A DNA stretch of 64,000 bases. Origin: Colletes latitarsis (Eukaryota > Arthropoda > Insecta > Hymenoptera > Colletidae). Of this stretch, positions 50,196-63,221 are shown piece after piece; the stretch's first letter is position 1, and every line of letters starts with the position of its first letter. Location: positions 17,440,001-17,504,000 of the forward strand of contig NW_027488366.1 of NCBI RefSeq assembly GCF_051014445.1, read 5' to 3'. The position numbers and the translations under genes were made by a program. The notes under the pieces were generated by a model. That model did no database searches. It had not been told where the DNA came from and saw only the letters and a program-made list of their open reading frames with translations.

Positions 50196-50899
50196 ATGCG
50201 TTATCCTCTAAAATATTGAGCGAAACCAGGTTTAATGGACTGTTTCAGTGTGGTACCACACTACTTTGTGAACCAACCCAGAAAAATCCCAGGATCTGTT
50301 CAACATGTATGAGAAATATGCGAAAGAATGAGCCTGATGAGAGCTTAGCCCAGACCTATCCTAGACCTAACATGAATTATTCTCTAAAATATTGATCGAA
50401 AACAGGTTTAATTGACTGTTTCAGTGTTGTACTTCATTACTACGTGATGCAATCCAGAAAAAGCCCAGGAGCTAGCCATCAAGTATGAGAAATATGCGAA
50501 AGAATGAGCCTGATGAGAGCAAATCCCAGGCCTAACCTAGACCTAACATGAATTATTCTCTAAAATATTGATCGAAACCAGGTTTACATGACTGCTTCAG
50601 TGTGGTCCCACATTACTACGTGATCCAAACCAGAAAAAACCCAGGATCCGTTCAACAAGTATGTGAAGAATGCGAAAGTATGAGTCTGATGAGGGAAAAT
50701 CCCAGGCCTAACCTAGACCTAACATGCGTTATCCTCTAAAATATTGATCGAAACCAGGTTTCATTGACTGTTTCAGTGTGATACTACATTACTACGTGAT
50801 GCAATCCAGAAAACGCCCACGATCTAGCCATCAAGTATGAGAAATATGCGAAAGAATGAGCCTGATGAGAGCAAATCCCAGACCTAACCTAGAGCTAAC
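50196..50899 (+). repeat. A-B-C-D tetramer, first instance
   Basis: Four monomers make this unit. A (50,196) has 'tattgagcgaaacc', 'gaaccaacccagaaaaatcc' and 'gagcttagccc'. B (50,372) has 'atgaattattctc', 'aaaacaggtttaattg' and 'ggagctagcc'. C (50,548) has 'ggtttacatgactgcttc' and 'gtggtcccac'. D (50,724) has 'gtttcattgactg', 'gtgatactac' and 'cgcccacgatc'. A partial A-B-C follows at 50,900-51,427. The exact copy in block III copy 2 lies at 57,060-57,763. Confidence 0.9.
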
Positions 50900-51427
50900 A
50901 TGCGTTATCCTCTAAAATATTGAGCGAAACCAGGTTTAATGGACTGTTTCAGTGTGGTACCACACTACTTCGTGAACCAACCCAGAAAAATCCCAGGATC
51001 TCTTCAACATGTATGAGAAATATGCGAAAGAATGAGCCTGATGAGAGCTTAGCCCAGACCTATCCTAGACCTAACATGAATTATTCTCTAAAATATTGAT
51101 CGAAAACAGGTTTAATTGACTGTTTCAGAGTTGTACTTCATTACTACGTGATGCAATCCAGAAAAAGCCCAGGAGCTAGCCATCAAGTATGAGAAATATG
51201 CGAAAGAATGAGCCTGATGAGAGCAAATCCCAGGCCTAACCTAGACCTAACATGAATTATTCTCTAAAATATTGATCGAAACCAGGTTTACATGACTGCT
51301 TCAGTGTGGTCCCACATTACTACGTGATCCAAACCAGAAAAAACCCAGGATCCGTTCAACAAGTATGTGAAGAATGCGAAAGTATGAGTCTGATGAGGGA
51401 AAATCCCAGGCCTAACCTAGACCTAAC

Positions 51428-51954
51428 ATGCGTTATCCTCTAAAATATTGATCGAAACCAGGTTTAATCGACTGTTTCAGCGTGGTACCACGTTACTACG
51501 TGATACAATCCAGAAACAGCCCAGGATCTAGGCATGAAGTATGAGAAATATGCGAAAGTATGGGCCTGATGAGGGCAAATCCTAGATCTAACCCAAACCT
51601 AACATGCGTTATCCTCTAAAATATTTATCGAGACCAGGTTTAATTGAATGTTTCAGTGTGGTACCACATTACTACGTGATCCAATCCAGAAATAGCCCAG
51701 GATCTAGCCATGAAGTATGAGAAATATGCGAAAGTATGGGCCTGATGAGGGCAAATCCTAGATCTAACCCAGACCTAACATGCGTTATTCTGTACAATTT
51801 TTATCAAGACCAGGTTTAATTGAATGTTTCATTGTGGTACCTCATTACTACGTGATCAAAACCAGAAAAAACCCAGATCCGTTCAACAAGTATGTGAAGA
51901 ATGCGAAAGTATGAGTCTGATCAGTGAAAATCTCAGGCCTTACCTAGACCTAAC
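51428..51954 (+). repeat. E-F-G trimer closing the tetramer series
   Basis: E has 'gtaccacgttactacg' and 'gatctaggcatgaag'. F has 'tttatcgagaccagg' and 'caatccagaaatagccc'. G has 'ctgtacaatttttatc', 'ttcattgtggtacctc' and 'gtgatcaaaaccag'. G here has lost one base ('aacccagatccg'), giving 175 bp, which shifts the phase of everything to the right. The trimer recurs at 54,243-54,770, where G is full length, and at +6,864 for both. Confidence 0.88.
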
Positions 51955-52130
51955 TTGCGTTGTCCTCTAAAATATTGATGGAAACCAGGTTTCATTGACT
52001 GTTTCAGTGTGATACTACATTACTACGTGATGCAATCCAGAAAACGCCCAGGATCTAGCCATCAAGTATGAGAAATATGCGAAAGAATGAGCCTGATGAG
52101 AGCAAATCCCAGACCTAACCTACAGCTAAC

Positions 52131-52834
52131 ATGCGTTATCCTCTAAAATATTGAGCGAAACCAGGTTTAATGGACTGTTTCAGTGTGGTACCACACTACT
52201 TTGTGAACCAACCCAGAAAAATCCCAGGATCTGTTCAACATGTATGAGAAATATGCGAAAGAATGAGCGTGATGAGAGCTTAGCCCAGACCTATCCTAGA
52301 CCTAACATGAATTATTCTCTATAATATTGATCGAAGACAGGTTTAATTGACTGTTTCAGTGTTGTACTTCATTACTACGTGATGCAATCCAGAAAAAGCC
52401 CAGGAGCTAGCCATCAAGTATGAGAAATATGCGAAAGAATGAGCCTGATGAGAGCAAATCCCAGGCCTAACCTAGACCTAACATGAATTATTCTCTAAAA
52501 TATTGATCGAAACCAGGTTTACATGACTGCTTCAGTGTGGTCCCACATTACTACGTGATCCAAACCAGAAAAAACCCAGGATCCGTTCAACAAGTATGTG
52601 AAGAATGCGAAAGTATGAGTCTGATGAGGGAAAATCCCAGGCCTAACCTAGACCTAACATGCGTTATCCTCTAAAATATTGATCGAAACCAGGTTTCATT
52701 GACTGTTTCAGTGTGATACTACATTACTACGTGATGCAATCCAGAAAACGCCCACGATCTAGCCATCAAGTATGAGAAATATGCGAAAGAATGAGTCTGA
52801 TGAGAGCAAATCCCAGACCTAACCTAGAGCTAAC
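52131..52834 (+). repeat. A-B-C-D tetramer, second instance
   Basis: The order is A (52,131), B (52,307), C (52,483), D (52,659). The B monomer here has 'ctctataatattgatcgaag', and A has 'gagcgtgatgagagc', which separate it from the other tetramers. It is followed by a lone A' monomer (52,835-53,010) whose tail is 'cagacctaacctagagc' in place of 'gcttagccc'. The +6,864 copy lies at 58,995-59,698. Confidence 0.9.
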
Positions 52835-53010
52835 ATGCGTTATCCTCTAAAATATTGAGCGAAACCAGGTTTAATGGACTGTTTCAGTGTGGTACCACAC
52901 TACTTCGTGAACCAACCCAGAAAAATCCCAGGATCTCTTCAACATGTATGAGAAATATGCGAAAGAATGAGCCTGATGAGAGCAAATCCCAGACCTAACC
53001 TAGAGCTAAC

Positions 53011-53714
53011 ATGCGTTATCCTCTAAAATATTGAGCGAAACCAGGTTTAATGGACTGTTTCAGTGTGGTACCACACTACTTTGTGAACCAACCCAGAAAA
53101 ATCCCAGGATCTGTTCAACATGTATGAGAAATATGCGAAAGAATGAGCCTGATGAGAGCTTAGCCCAGACCTATCCTAGACCTAACATGAATTATTCTCT
53201 AAAATATTGATCGAAAACAGGTTTAATTGACTGTTTCAGTGTTGTACTTCATTACTACGTGATGCAATCCAGGAAAAGCCCAGGAGCTAGCCATCAAGTA
53301 TAAGAAATATGCGAAAGAATGAGCCTGATGAGAGCAAATCCCAGGCCTAACCTAGACCTAACATGAATTATTCTCTAAAATATTGATCGAAACCAGGTTT
53401 ACATGACTGCTTCAGTGTGGTCCCACATTACTACGTGATCCAAACCAGAAAAAACCCAGGATCCGTTCAACAAGTATGTGAAGAATGCGAAAGTATGAGT
53501 CTGATGAGGGAAAATCCCAGGCCTAACCTAGACCTAACATGCGTTATCCTCTAAAATATTGATCGAAACCAGGTTTCATTGACTGTTTCAGTGTGATACT
53601 ACATTACTACGTGATGCAATCCAGAAAACGCCCACGATCTAGCCATCAAGTATGAGAAATATGCGAAAGAATGAGCCTGATGAGAGCAAATCCCAGACCT
53701 AACCTAGAGCTAAC
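53011..53714 (+). repeat. A-B-C-D tetramer, third instance
   Basis: The order is A (53,011), B (53,187), C (53,363), D (53,539). B carries the private variants 'tccaggaaaagccc' and 'aagtataagaaat'. It is followed by A-B-C (53,715-54,242) and then E-F-G (54,243-54,770). The +6,864 copy lies at 59,875-60,578. Confidence 0.9.
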
Positions 53715-56357
53715 ATGCGTTATCCTCTAAAATATTGAGCGAAACCAGGTTTAATGGACTGTTTCAGTGTGGTACCACACTACTTCGTGAACCAACCTAG
53801 AAAAATCCCAGGATCTCTTCAACATGTATGAGAAATATGCGAAAGAATGAGCCTGATGAGAGCTTAGCCCAGACCTATCCTAGACCTAACATGAATTATT
53901 CTCTAAAATATTGATCGAAAACAGGTTTAATTGACTGTTTCAGAGTTGTACTTCATTACTACGTGATGCAATCCAGAAAAAGCCCAGGAGCTAGCCATCA
54001 AGTATGAGAAATATGCGAAAGAATGAGCCTGATGAGAGCAAATCCCAGGCCTAACCTAGACCTAACATGAATTATTCTCTAAAATATTGATCGAAACCAG
54101 GTTTACATGACTGCTTCAGTGTGGTCCCACATTACTACGTGATCCAAACCAGAAAAAACCCCGGATCCGTCCAACAAGTATGTGAAGAATGCGAAAGTAT
54201 GAGTCTGATGAGGGAAAATCCCAGGCCTAACCTAGACCTAACATGCGTTATCCTCTAAAATATTGATCGAAACCAGGTTTAATCGACTGTTTCAGCGTGG
54301 TACCACGTTACTACGTGATACAATCCAGAAACAGCCCAGGATCTAGGCATGAAGTATGAGAAATATGCGAAAGTATGGGCCTGATGAGGGCAAATCCTAG
54401 ATCTAACCCAAACCTAACATGCGTTATCCTCTAAAATATTTATCGAGACCAGGTTTAATTGAATGTTTCAGTGTGGTACCACATTACTACGTGATCCAAT
54501 CCAGAAATAGCCCAGGATCTAGCCATGAAGTATGAGAAATATGCGAAAGTATGGGCCTGATGAGGGCAAATCCTAGATCTAACCCAGACCTAACATGCGT
54601 TATTCTGTACAATTTTTATCAAGACCAGGTTTAATTGAATGTTTCATTGTGGTACCTCATTACTACGTGATCAAAACCAGAAAAAACCCAGGATCCGTTC
54701 AACAAGTATGTGAAGAATGCGAAAGTATGAGTCTGATCAGTGCAAATCTCAGGCCTTACCTAGACCTAACTTGCGTTGTCCTCTAAAATACTAATGGAAA
54801 CCAAGTTTCATTGACTGTTTCAGTGTGGTACTACATTACTACGTGATGCAATCCAGAAAACGCCCAGGATCTAGCCATCAAGTATGAGAAATATGCGAAA
54901 GAATGAGCCTGATGAGAGCAAATCCCAGACCTAACCTAGAGCTAACATGCGTTTTCCTCTAAAATATTGAGCGAAACCAGGTTTAATGGACTGTTTCAGT
55001 GTGGTACCACACTACTTCGTGATCCAAACCAGAAAAAACCCAGGATCTGTTCAACAAGTATGTGAAAAACGCGAAAGTATGAGCCTGATGAGAGCAAATC
55101 CCAGACATATCCCAGACCTAACTTGCGTTGTCCTCTAAGATATTGATGGAAACCAGGTTTAATTGACAGTTTCAGTGTTGTACTTCGTTACTACGTGATG
55201 CAATCCAGAAAAAGCCCAGGATCTTGCCATCAAGTATGAGAAATATGCGAAAGAATGAGCCTGATGCGAGCAAATCCCAGACCTGACCTAGACCTAACAT
55301 GAATTATTCTCTAAAATATTGATCGAAACAAGGTTTAATTGACTGTTTCAGTGTGGTCCCACATTACTACGTGATCCAAACCAGAAAAAACCCAGGATCC
55401 GTTCAACAAGTATGTGAAGAATGCGAAAGTATGAGTCTGATGGGTGAAAATCCCAGGCCTAACCTAGACCTAACATGCGTTATCCTCTAAAATATTGATC
55501 GAAACCTGGTTTAATCGACTGTTTCAGTGTGGTACCACATTACTATGTGATCCAAACCAGAAAATAACCCAGGATCTGTTCAAGGAGTATGTGAAGTGTG
55601 CGAAAGTATGAGTCTGATGCGGTCATATCCCAGACCTCTCCCAGACCTAACTTGCGTTATCCTCTAAAATATTGATCGAAACCAGGTTTAATCGACTGTT
55701 TCAGTGTGGTACCACATTACTACGTGATCCAAACCAGAAAAAACCCAGGATCCGTTCAACAAGTATGTGAAGAATGCGATAGTATGAGTCTGATGAGGTC
55801 ACATCCCAGACCTAACCTAGACCTACCATGCGTTATCCTCTAAAATATTGATCCAAACCAGGTTTAATGGACTGTTTCAGCGTGGTACCACACTACTACG
55901 TGATCCAAACCAGAAAAAACCCAGGAGCTGTTCAACAAGTGTGTGAAAAACGCGAAAGTATGAGCCTGATGAGGGCAAATCCCAGACATATCCCAGACCT
56001 AACTTTTGTTGTCCTCTAAGATATTGATGGAAACCAGGTTTAATTGACTGTTTCGGTGTTGTACTTCATTACTACGTGATGCAATCCAGAAAAAGCCCAG
56101 GATCTAGCCATCAAGTATGAGAAATATGCGAAAGAATGAGCCTGATGAGAGCAAATACTGGACCTAACCTAGACCTTACATGCGCTATCCTCTAAAATAT
56201 TGAGCGAAACCAGGTTTAATGGACTGTTTCAGTGTGGTACCACACTACTTCGTGATCCAAACCAGAAAAAACCCAAGATCAGTTCAACAAGTATGTGAAA
56301 AACGCTAAACTGTGAGCCTGATGAGGGCAAATCTTAGACCTAACCCAGACCTAAGAT

Positions 56358-59300
56358 GCGTTATCCTCTAAAATATTGATCGAAACCAGGTTTAATCGAC
56401 TGTTTCAGCGTGGTACCACATTACTACGTGATACAATCCAGAAAAAGCCCAGGATCTAGCCATCAAGTATGAGAAATATACGAAGGAATGAGCCTGATGA
56501 GAGCAAATCCCAGACCTAACCTAGACCTAACATGAATTATTCTCTAAAATATTGATCAAAACCAGGTTTAATTGACTGTTTCAGTGTGGTACCACATTAC
56601 TACGTGATCCAATCCAGAAATAGCCCAGGATCTAGCCATGAAGTATGAGAAATATGCGAAAGTATGAGCCTGATGAGGGCAAATCCTAGACCTAACCCAG
56701 ACCTAACATGCGTTATTCTGTAAAATTTTTATCAAGACCAGGTTTAATTGAATGTTTCATTGTGGTACCTCATTACTACGTGATCAAAACCAGAAAAAAC
56801 CCAGGATCCGTTCAACAAGTATGTGAAGAATGCGAAAGTATGAGTCTGTTCAGTGAAAATCTCAGGCCTTACCTAGACCTAACTTGCGTTGTCCTCTAAA
56901 ATATTGATGGAAACCAGGTTTCATTGACTGTTTCAGTGTGATACTACATTACTACGTGATGCAATCCAGAAAACGCCCAGGATCTAGCCATCAAGTATGA
57001 GAAATATGCGAAAGAATGAGCCTGATGAGAGCAAATCCCAGACCTAACCTACAGCTAACATGCGTTATCCTCTAAAATATTGAGCGAAACCAGGTTTAAT
57101 GGACTGTTTCAGTGTGGTACCACACTACTTTGTGAACCAACCCAGAAAAATCCCAGGATCTGTTCAACATGTATGAGAAATATGCGAAAGAATGAGCCTG
57201 ATGAGAGCTTAGCCCAGACCTATCCTAGACCTAACATGAATTATTCTCTAAAATATTGATCGAAAACAGGTTTAATTGACTGTTTCAGTGTTGTACTTCA
57301 TTACTACGTGATGCAATCCAGAAAAAGCCCAGGAGCTAGCCATCAAGTATGAGAAATATGCGAAAGAATGAGCCTGATGAGAGCAAATCCCAGGCCTAAC
57401 CTAGACCTAACATGAATTATTCTCTAAAATATTGATCGAAACCAGGTTTACATGACTGCTTCAGTGTGGTCCCACATTACTACGTGATCCAAACCAGAAA
57501 AAACCCAGGATCCGTTCAACAAGTATGTGAAGAATGCGAAAGTATGAGTCTGATGAGGGAAAATCCCAGGCCTAACCTAGACCTAACATGCGTTATCCTC
57601 TAAAATATTGATCGAAACCAGGTTTCATTGACTGTTTCAGTGTGATACTACATTACTACGTGATGCAATCCAGAAAACGCCCACGATCTAGCCATCAAGT
57701 ATGAGAAATATGCGAAAGAATGAGCCTGATGAGAGCAAATCCCAGACCTAACCTAGAGCTAACATGCGTTATCCTCTAAAATATTGAGCGAAACCAGGTT
57801 TAATGGACTGTTTCAGTGTGGTACCACACTACTTCGTGAACCAACCCAGAAAAATCCCAGGATCTCTTCAACATGTATGAGAAATATGCGAAAGAATGAG
57901 CCTGATGAGAGCTTAGCCCAGACCTATCCTAGACCTAACATGAATTATTCTCTAAAATATTGATCGAAAACAGGTTTAATTGACTGTTTCAGAGTTGTAC
58001 TTCATTACTACGTGATGCAATCCAGAAAAAGCCCAGGAGCTAGCCATCAAGTATGAGAAATATGCGAAAGAATGAGCCTGATGAGAGCAAATCCCAGGCC
58101 TAACCTAGACCTAACATGAATTATTCTCTAAAATATTGATCGAAACCAGGTTTACATGACTGCTTCAGTGTGGTCCCACATTACTACGTGATCCAAACCA
58201 GAAAAAACCCAGGATCCGTTCAACAAGTATGTGAAGAATGCGAAAGTATGAGTCTGATGAGGGAAAATCCCAGGCCTAACCTAGACCTAACATGCGTTAT
58301 CCTCTAAAATATTGATCGAAACCAGGTTTAATCGACTGTTTCAGCGTGGTACCACGTTACTACGTGATACAATCCAGAAACAGCCCAGGATCTAGGCATG
58401 AAGTATGAGAAATATGCGAAAGTATGGGCCTGATGAGGGCAAATCCTAGATCTAACCCAAACCTAACATGCGTTATCCTCTAAAATATTTATCGAGACCA
58501 GGTTTAATTGAATGTTTCAGTGTGGTACCACATTACTACGTGATCCAATCCAGAAATAGCCCAGGATCTAGCCATGAAGTATGAGAAATATGCGAAAGTA
58601 TGGGCCTGATGAGGGCAAATCCTAGATCTAACCCAGACCTAACATGCGTTATTCTGTACAATTTTTATCAAGACCAGGTTTAATTGAATGTTTCATTGTG
58701 GTACCTCATTACTACGTGATCAAAACCAGAAAAAACCCAGATCCGTTCAACAAGTATGTGAAGAATGCGAAAGTATGAGTCTGATCAGTGAAAATCTCAG
58801 GCCTTACCTAGACCTAACTTGCGTTGTCCTCTAAAATATTGATGGAAACCAGGTTTCATTGACTGTTTCAGTGTGATACTACATTACTACGTGATGCAAT
58901 CCAGAAAACGCCCAGGATCTAGCCATCAAGTATGAGAAATATGCGAAAGAATGAGCCTGATGAGAGCAAATCCCAGACCTAACCTACAGCTAACATGCGT
59001 TATCCTCTAAAATATTGAGCGAAACCAGGTTTAATGGACTGTTTCAGTGTGGTACCACACTACTTTGTGAACCAACCCAGAAAAATCCCAGGATCTGTTC
59101 AACATGTATGAGAAATATGCGAAAGAATGAGCGTGATGAGAGCTTAGCCCAGACCTATCCTAGACCTAACATGAATTATTCTCTATAATATTGATCGAAG
59201 ACAGGTTTAATTGACTGTTTCAGTGTTGTACTTCATTACTACGTGATGCAATCCAGAAAAAGCCCAGGAGCTAGCCATCAAGTATGAGAAATATGCGAAA

Positions 59301-62300
59301 GAATGAGCCTGATGAGAGCAAATCCCAGGCCTAACCTAGACCTAACATGAATTATTCTCTAAAATATTGATCGAAACCAGGTTTACATGACTGCTTCAGT
59401 GTGGTCCCACATTACTACGTGATCCAAACCAGAAAAAACCCAGGATCCGTTCAACAAGTATGTGAAGAATGCGAAAGTATGAGTCTGATGAGGGAAAATC
59501 CCAGGCCTAACCTAGACCTAACATGCGTTATCCTCTAAAATATTGATCGAAACCAGGTTTCATTGACTGTTTCAGTGTGATACTACATTACTACGTGATG
59601 CAATCCAGAAAACGCCCACGATCTAGCCATCAAGTATGAGAAATATGCGAAAGAATGAGTCTGATGAGAGCAAATCCCAGACCTAACCTAGAGCTAACAT
59701 GCGTTATCCTCTAAAATATTGAGCGAAACCAGGTTTAATGGACTGTTTCAGTGTGGTACCACACTACTTCGTGAACCAACCCAGAAAAATCCCAGGATCT
59801 CTTCAACATGTATGAGAAATATGCGAAAGAATGAGCCTGATGAGAGCAAATCCCAGACCTAACCTAGAGCTAACATGCGTTATCCTCTAAAATATTGAGC
59901 GAAACCAGGTTTAATGGACTGTTTCAGTGTGGTACCACACTACTTTGTGAACCAACCCAGAAAAATCCCAGGATCTGTTCAACATGTATGAGAAATATGC
60001 GAAAGAATGAGCCTGATGAGAGCTTAGCCCAGACCTATCCTAGACCTAACATGAATTATTCTCTAAAATATTGATCGAAAACAGGTTTAATTGACTGTTT
60101 CAGTGTTGTACTTCATTACTACGTGATGCAATCCAGGAAAAGCCCAGGAGCTAGCCATCAAGTATAAGAAATATGCGAAAGAATGAGCCTGATGAGAGCA
60201 AATCCCAGGCCTAACCTAGACCTAACATGAATTATTCTCTAAAATATTGATCGAAACCAGGTTTACATGACTGCTTCAGTGTGGTCCCACATTACTACGT
60301 GATCCAAACCAGAAAAAACCCAGGATCCGTTCAACAAGTATGTGAAGAATGCGAAAGTATGAGTCTGATGAGGGAAAATCCCAGGCCTAACCTAGACCTA
60401 ACATGCGTTATCCTCTAAAATATTGATCGAAACCAGGTTTCATTGACTGTTTCAGTGTGATACTACATTACTACGTGATGCAATCCAGAAAACGCCCACG
60501 ATCTAGCCATCAAGTATGAGAAATATGCGAAAGAATGAGCCTGATGAGAGCAAATCCCAGACCTAACCTAGAGCTAACATGCGTTATCCTCTAAAATATT
60601 GAGCGAAACCAGGTTTAATGGACTGTTTCAGTGTGGTACCACACTACTTCGTGAACCAACCCAGAAAAATCCCAGGATCTCTTCAACATGTATGAGAAAT
60701 ATGCGAAAGAATGAGCCTGATGAGAGCTTAGCCCAGACCTATCCTAGACCTAACATGAATTATTCTCTAAAATATTGATCGAAAACAGGTTTAATTGACT
60801 GTTTCAGAGTTGTACTTCATTACTACGTGATGCAATCCAGAAAAAGCCCAGGAGCTAGCCATCAAGTATGAGAAATATGCGAAAGAATGAGCCTGATGAG
60901 AGCAAATCCCAGGCCTAACCTAGACCTAACATGAATTATTCTCTAAAATATTGATCGAAACCAGGTTTACATGACTGCTTCAGTGTGGTCCCACATTACT
61001 ACGTGATCCAAACCAGAAAAAACCCCGGATCCGTCCAACAAGTATGTGAAGAATGCGAAAGTATGAGTCTGATGAGGGAAAATCCCAGGCCTAACCTAGA
61101 CCTAACATGCGTTATCCTCTAAAATATTGATCGAAACCAGGTTTAATCGACTGTTTCAGCGTGGTACCACGTTACTACGTGATACAATCCAGAAACAGCC
61201 CAGGATCTAGGCATGAAGTATGAGAAATATGCGAAAGTATGGGCCTGATGAGGGCAAATCCTAGATCTAACCCAAACCTAACATGCGTTATCCTCTAAAA
61301 TATTTATCGAGACCAGGTTTAATTGAATGTTTCAGTGTGGTACCACATTACTACGTGATCCAATCCAGAAATAGCCCAGGATCTAGCCATGAAGTATGAG
61401 AAATATGCGAAAGTATGGGCCTGATGAGGGCAAATCCTAGATCTAACCCAGACCTAACATGCGTTATTCTGTACAATTTTTATCAAGACCAGGTTTAATT
61501 GAATGTTTCATTGTGGTACCTCATTACTACGTGATCAAAACCAGAAAAAACCCAGGATCCGTTCAACAAGTATGTGAAGAATGCGAAAGTATGAGTCTGA
61601 TCAGTGCAAATCTCAGGCCTTACCTAGACCTAACTTGCGTTGTCCTCTAAAATACTAATGGAAACCAAGTTTCATTGACTGTTTCAGTGTGGTACTACAT
61701 TACTACGTGATGCAATCCAGAAAACGCCCAGGATCTAGCCATCAAGTATGAGAAATATGCGAAAGAATGAGCCTGATGAGAGCAAATCCCAGACCTAACC
61801 TAGAGCTAACATGCGTTTTCCTCTAAAATATTGAGCGAAACCAGGTTTAATGGACTGTTTCAGTGTGGTACCACACTACTTCGTGATCCAAACCAGAAAA
61901 AACCCAGGATCTGTTCAACAAGTATGTGAAAAACGCGAAAGTATGAGCCTGATGAGAGCAAATCCCAGACATATCCCAGACCTAACTTGCGTTGTCCTCT
62001 AAGATATTGATGGAAACCAGGTTTAATTGACAGTTTCAGTGTTGTACTTCGTTACTACGTGATGCAATCCAGAAAAAGCCCAGGATCTTGCCATCAAGTA
62101 TGAGAAATATGCGAAAGAATGAGCCTGATGCGAGCAAATCCCAGACCTGACCTAGACCTAACATGAATTATTCTCTAAAATATTGATCGAAACAAGGTTT
62201 AATTGACTGTTTCAGTGTGGTCCCACATTACTACGTGATCCAAACCAGAAAAAACCCAGGATCCGTTCAACAAGTATGTGAAGAATGCGAAAGTATGAGT

Positions 62301-63221
62301 CTGATGGGTGAAAATCCCAGGCCTAACCTAGACCTAACATGCGTTATCCTCTAAAATATTGATCGAAACCTGGTTTAATCGACTGTTTCAGTGTGGTACC
62401 ACATTACTATGTGATCCAAACCAGAAAATAACCCAGGATCTGTTCAAGGAGTATGTGAAGTGTGCGAAAGTATGAGTCTGATGCGGTCATATCCCAGACC
62501 TCTCCCAGACCTAACTTGCGTTATCCTCTAAAATATTGATCGAAACCAGGTTTAATCGACTGTTTCAGTGTGGTACCACATTACTACGTGATCCAAACCA
62601 GAAAAAACCCAGGATCCGTTCAACAAGTATGTGAAGAATGCGATAGTATGAGTCTGATGAGGTCACATCCCAGACCTAACCTAGACCTACCATGCGTTAT
62701 CCTCTAAAATATTGATCCAAACCAGGTTTAATGGACTGTTTCAGCGTGGTACCACACTACTACGTGATCCAAACCAGAAAAAACCCAGGAGCTGTTCAAC
62801 AAGTGTGTGAAAAACGCGAAAGTATGAGCCTGATGAGGGCAAATCCCAGACATATCCCAGACCTAACTTTTGTTGTCCTCTAAGATATTGATGGAAACCA
62901 GGTTTAATTGACTGTTTCGGTGTTGTACTTCATTACTACGTGATGCAATCCAGAAAAAGCCCAGGATCTAGCCATCAAGTATGAGAAATATGCGAAAGAA
63001 TGAGCCTGATGAGAGCAAATACTGGACCTAACCTAGACCTTACATGCGCTATCCTCTAAAATATTGAGCGAAACCAGGTTTAATGGACTGTTTCAGTGTG
63101 GTACCACACTACTTCGTGATCCAAACCAGAAAAAACCCAAGATCAGTTCAACAAGTATGTGAAAAACGCTAAACTGTGAGCCTGATGAGGGCAAATCTTA
63201 GACCTAACCCAGACCTAAGAT
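56358..63221 (+). repeat. Tandem block duplication III, copy 2
   Basis: This is the second, essentially identical copy of 49,494-56,357. The join at 56,358 fuses a C-type right half ('cttagacctaaccc', 'ctaagatgcg') directly to 'ttatcctctaaaatattgat'. Two monomers that stand at this place at 49.14-49.49 kb and 63.22-63.57 kb are missing. The same direct join occurs at 35,581. This shortened junction defines the 39-monomer spacing. Confidence 0.95.

Larger units (their letters stand above)
49494..56357 (+). repeat. Tandem block duplication III, copy 1 (39 monomers, 6,864 bp)
   Basis: Sequence from 49,494 repeats at exactly 6,864 bp (39 x 176) downstream. The rare markers I compared are shared: 'acgaaggaatgag', 'cctacagctaac', the one-base loss in 'aacccagatccg' (about 51,865), 'ctctataatattgatcgaag', 'tccaggaaaagccc', 'aagtataagaaat' and 'accccggatccgtcc'. 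I found one difference, t at 53,798 against c at 60,662. Internally, from 50,020, the order is H-A-B-C-D-A-B-C-E-F-G, then H-A-B-C-D-A'-A-B-C-D-A-B-C-E-F-G, followed by a copy of the 35.9-37.7 kb sequence. Confidence 0.95.

Noticed and set aside
56300..56420. Transposon insertion or unique-sequence junction at block boundaries
   Set aside because: At each block boundary the monomer phase is kept, both sides are satellite, and there are no terminal repeats or target-site duplications.
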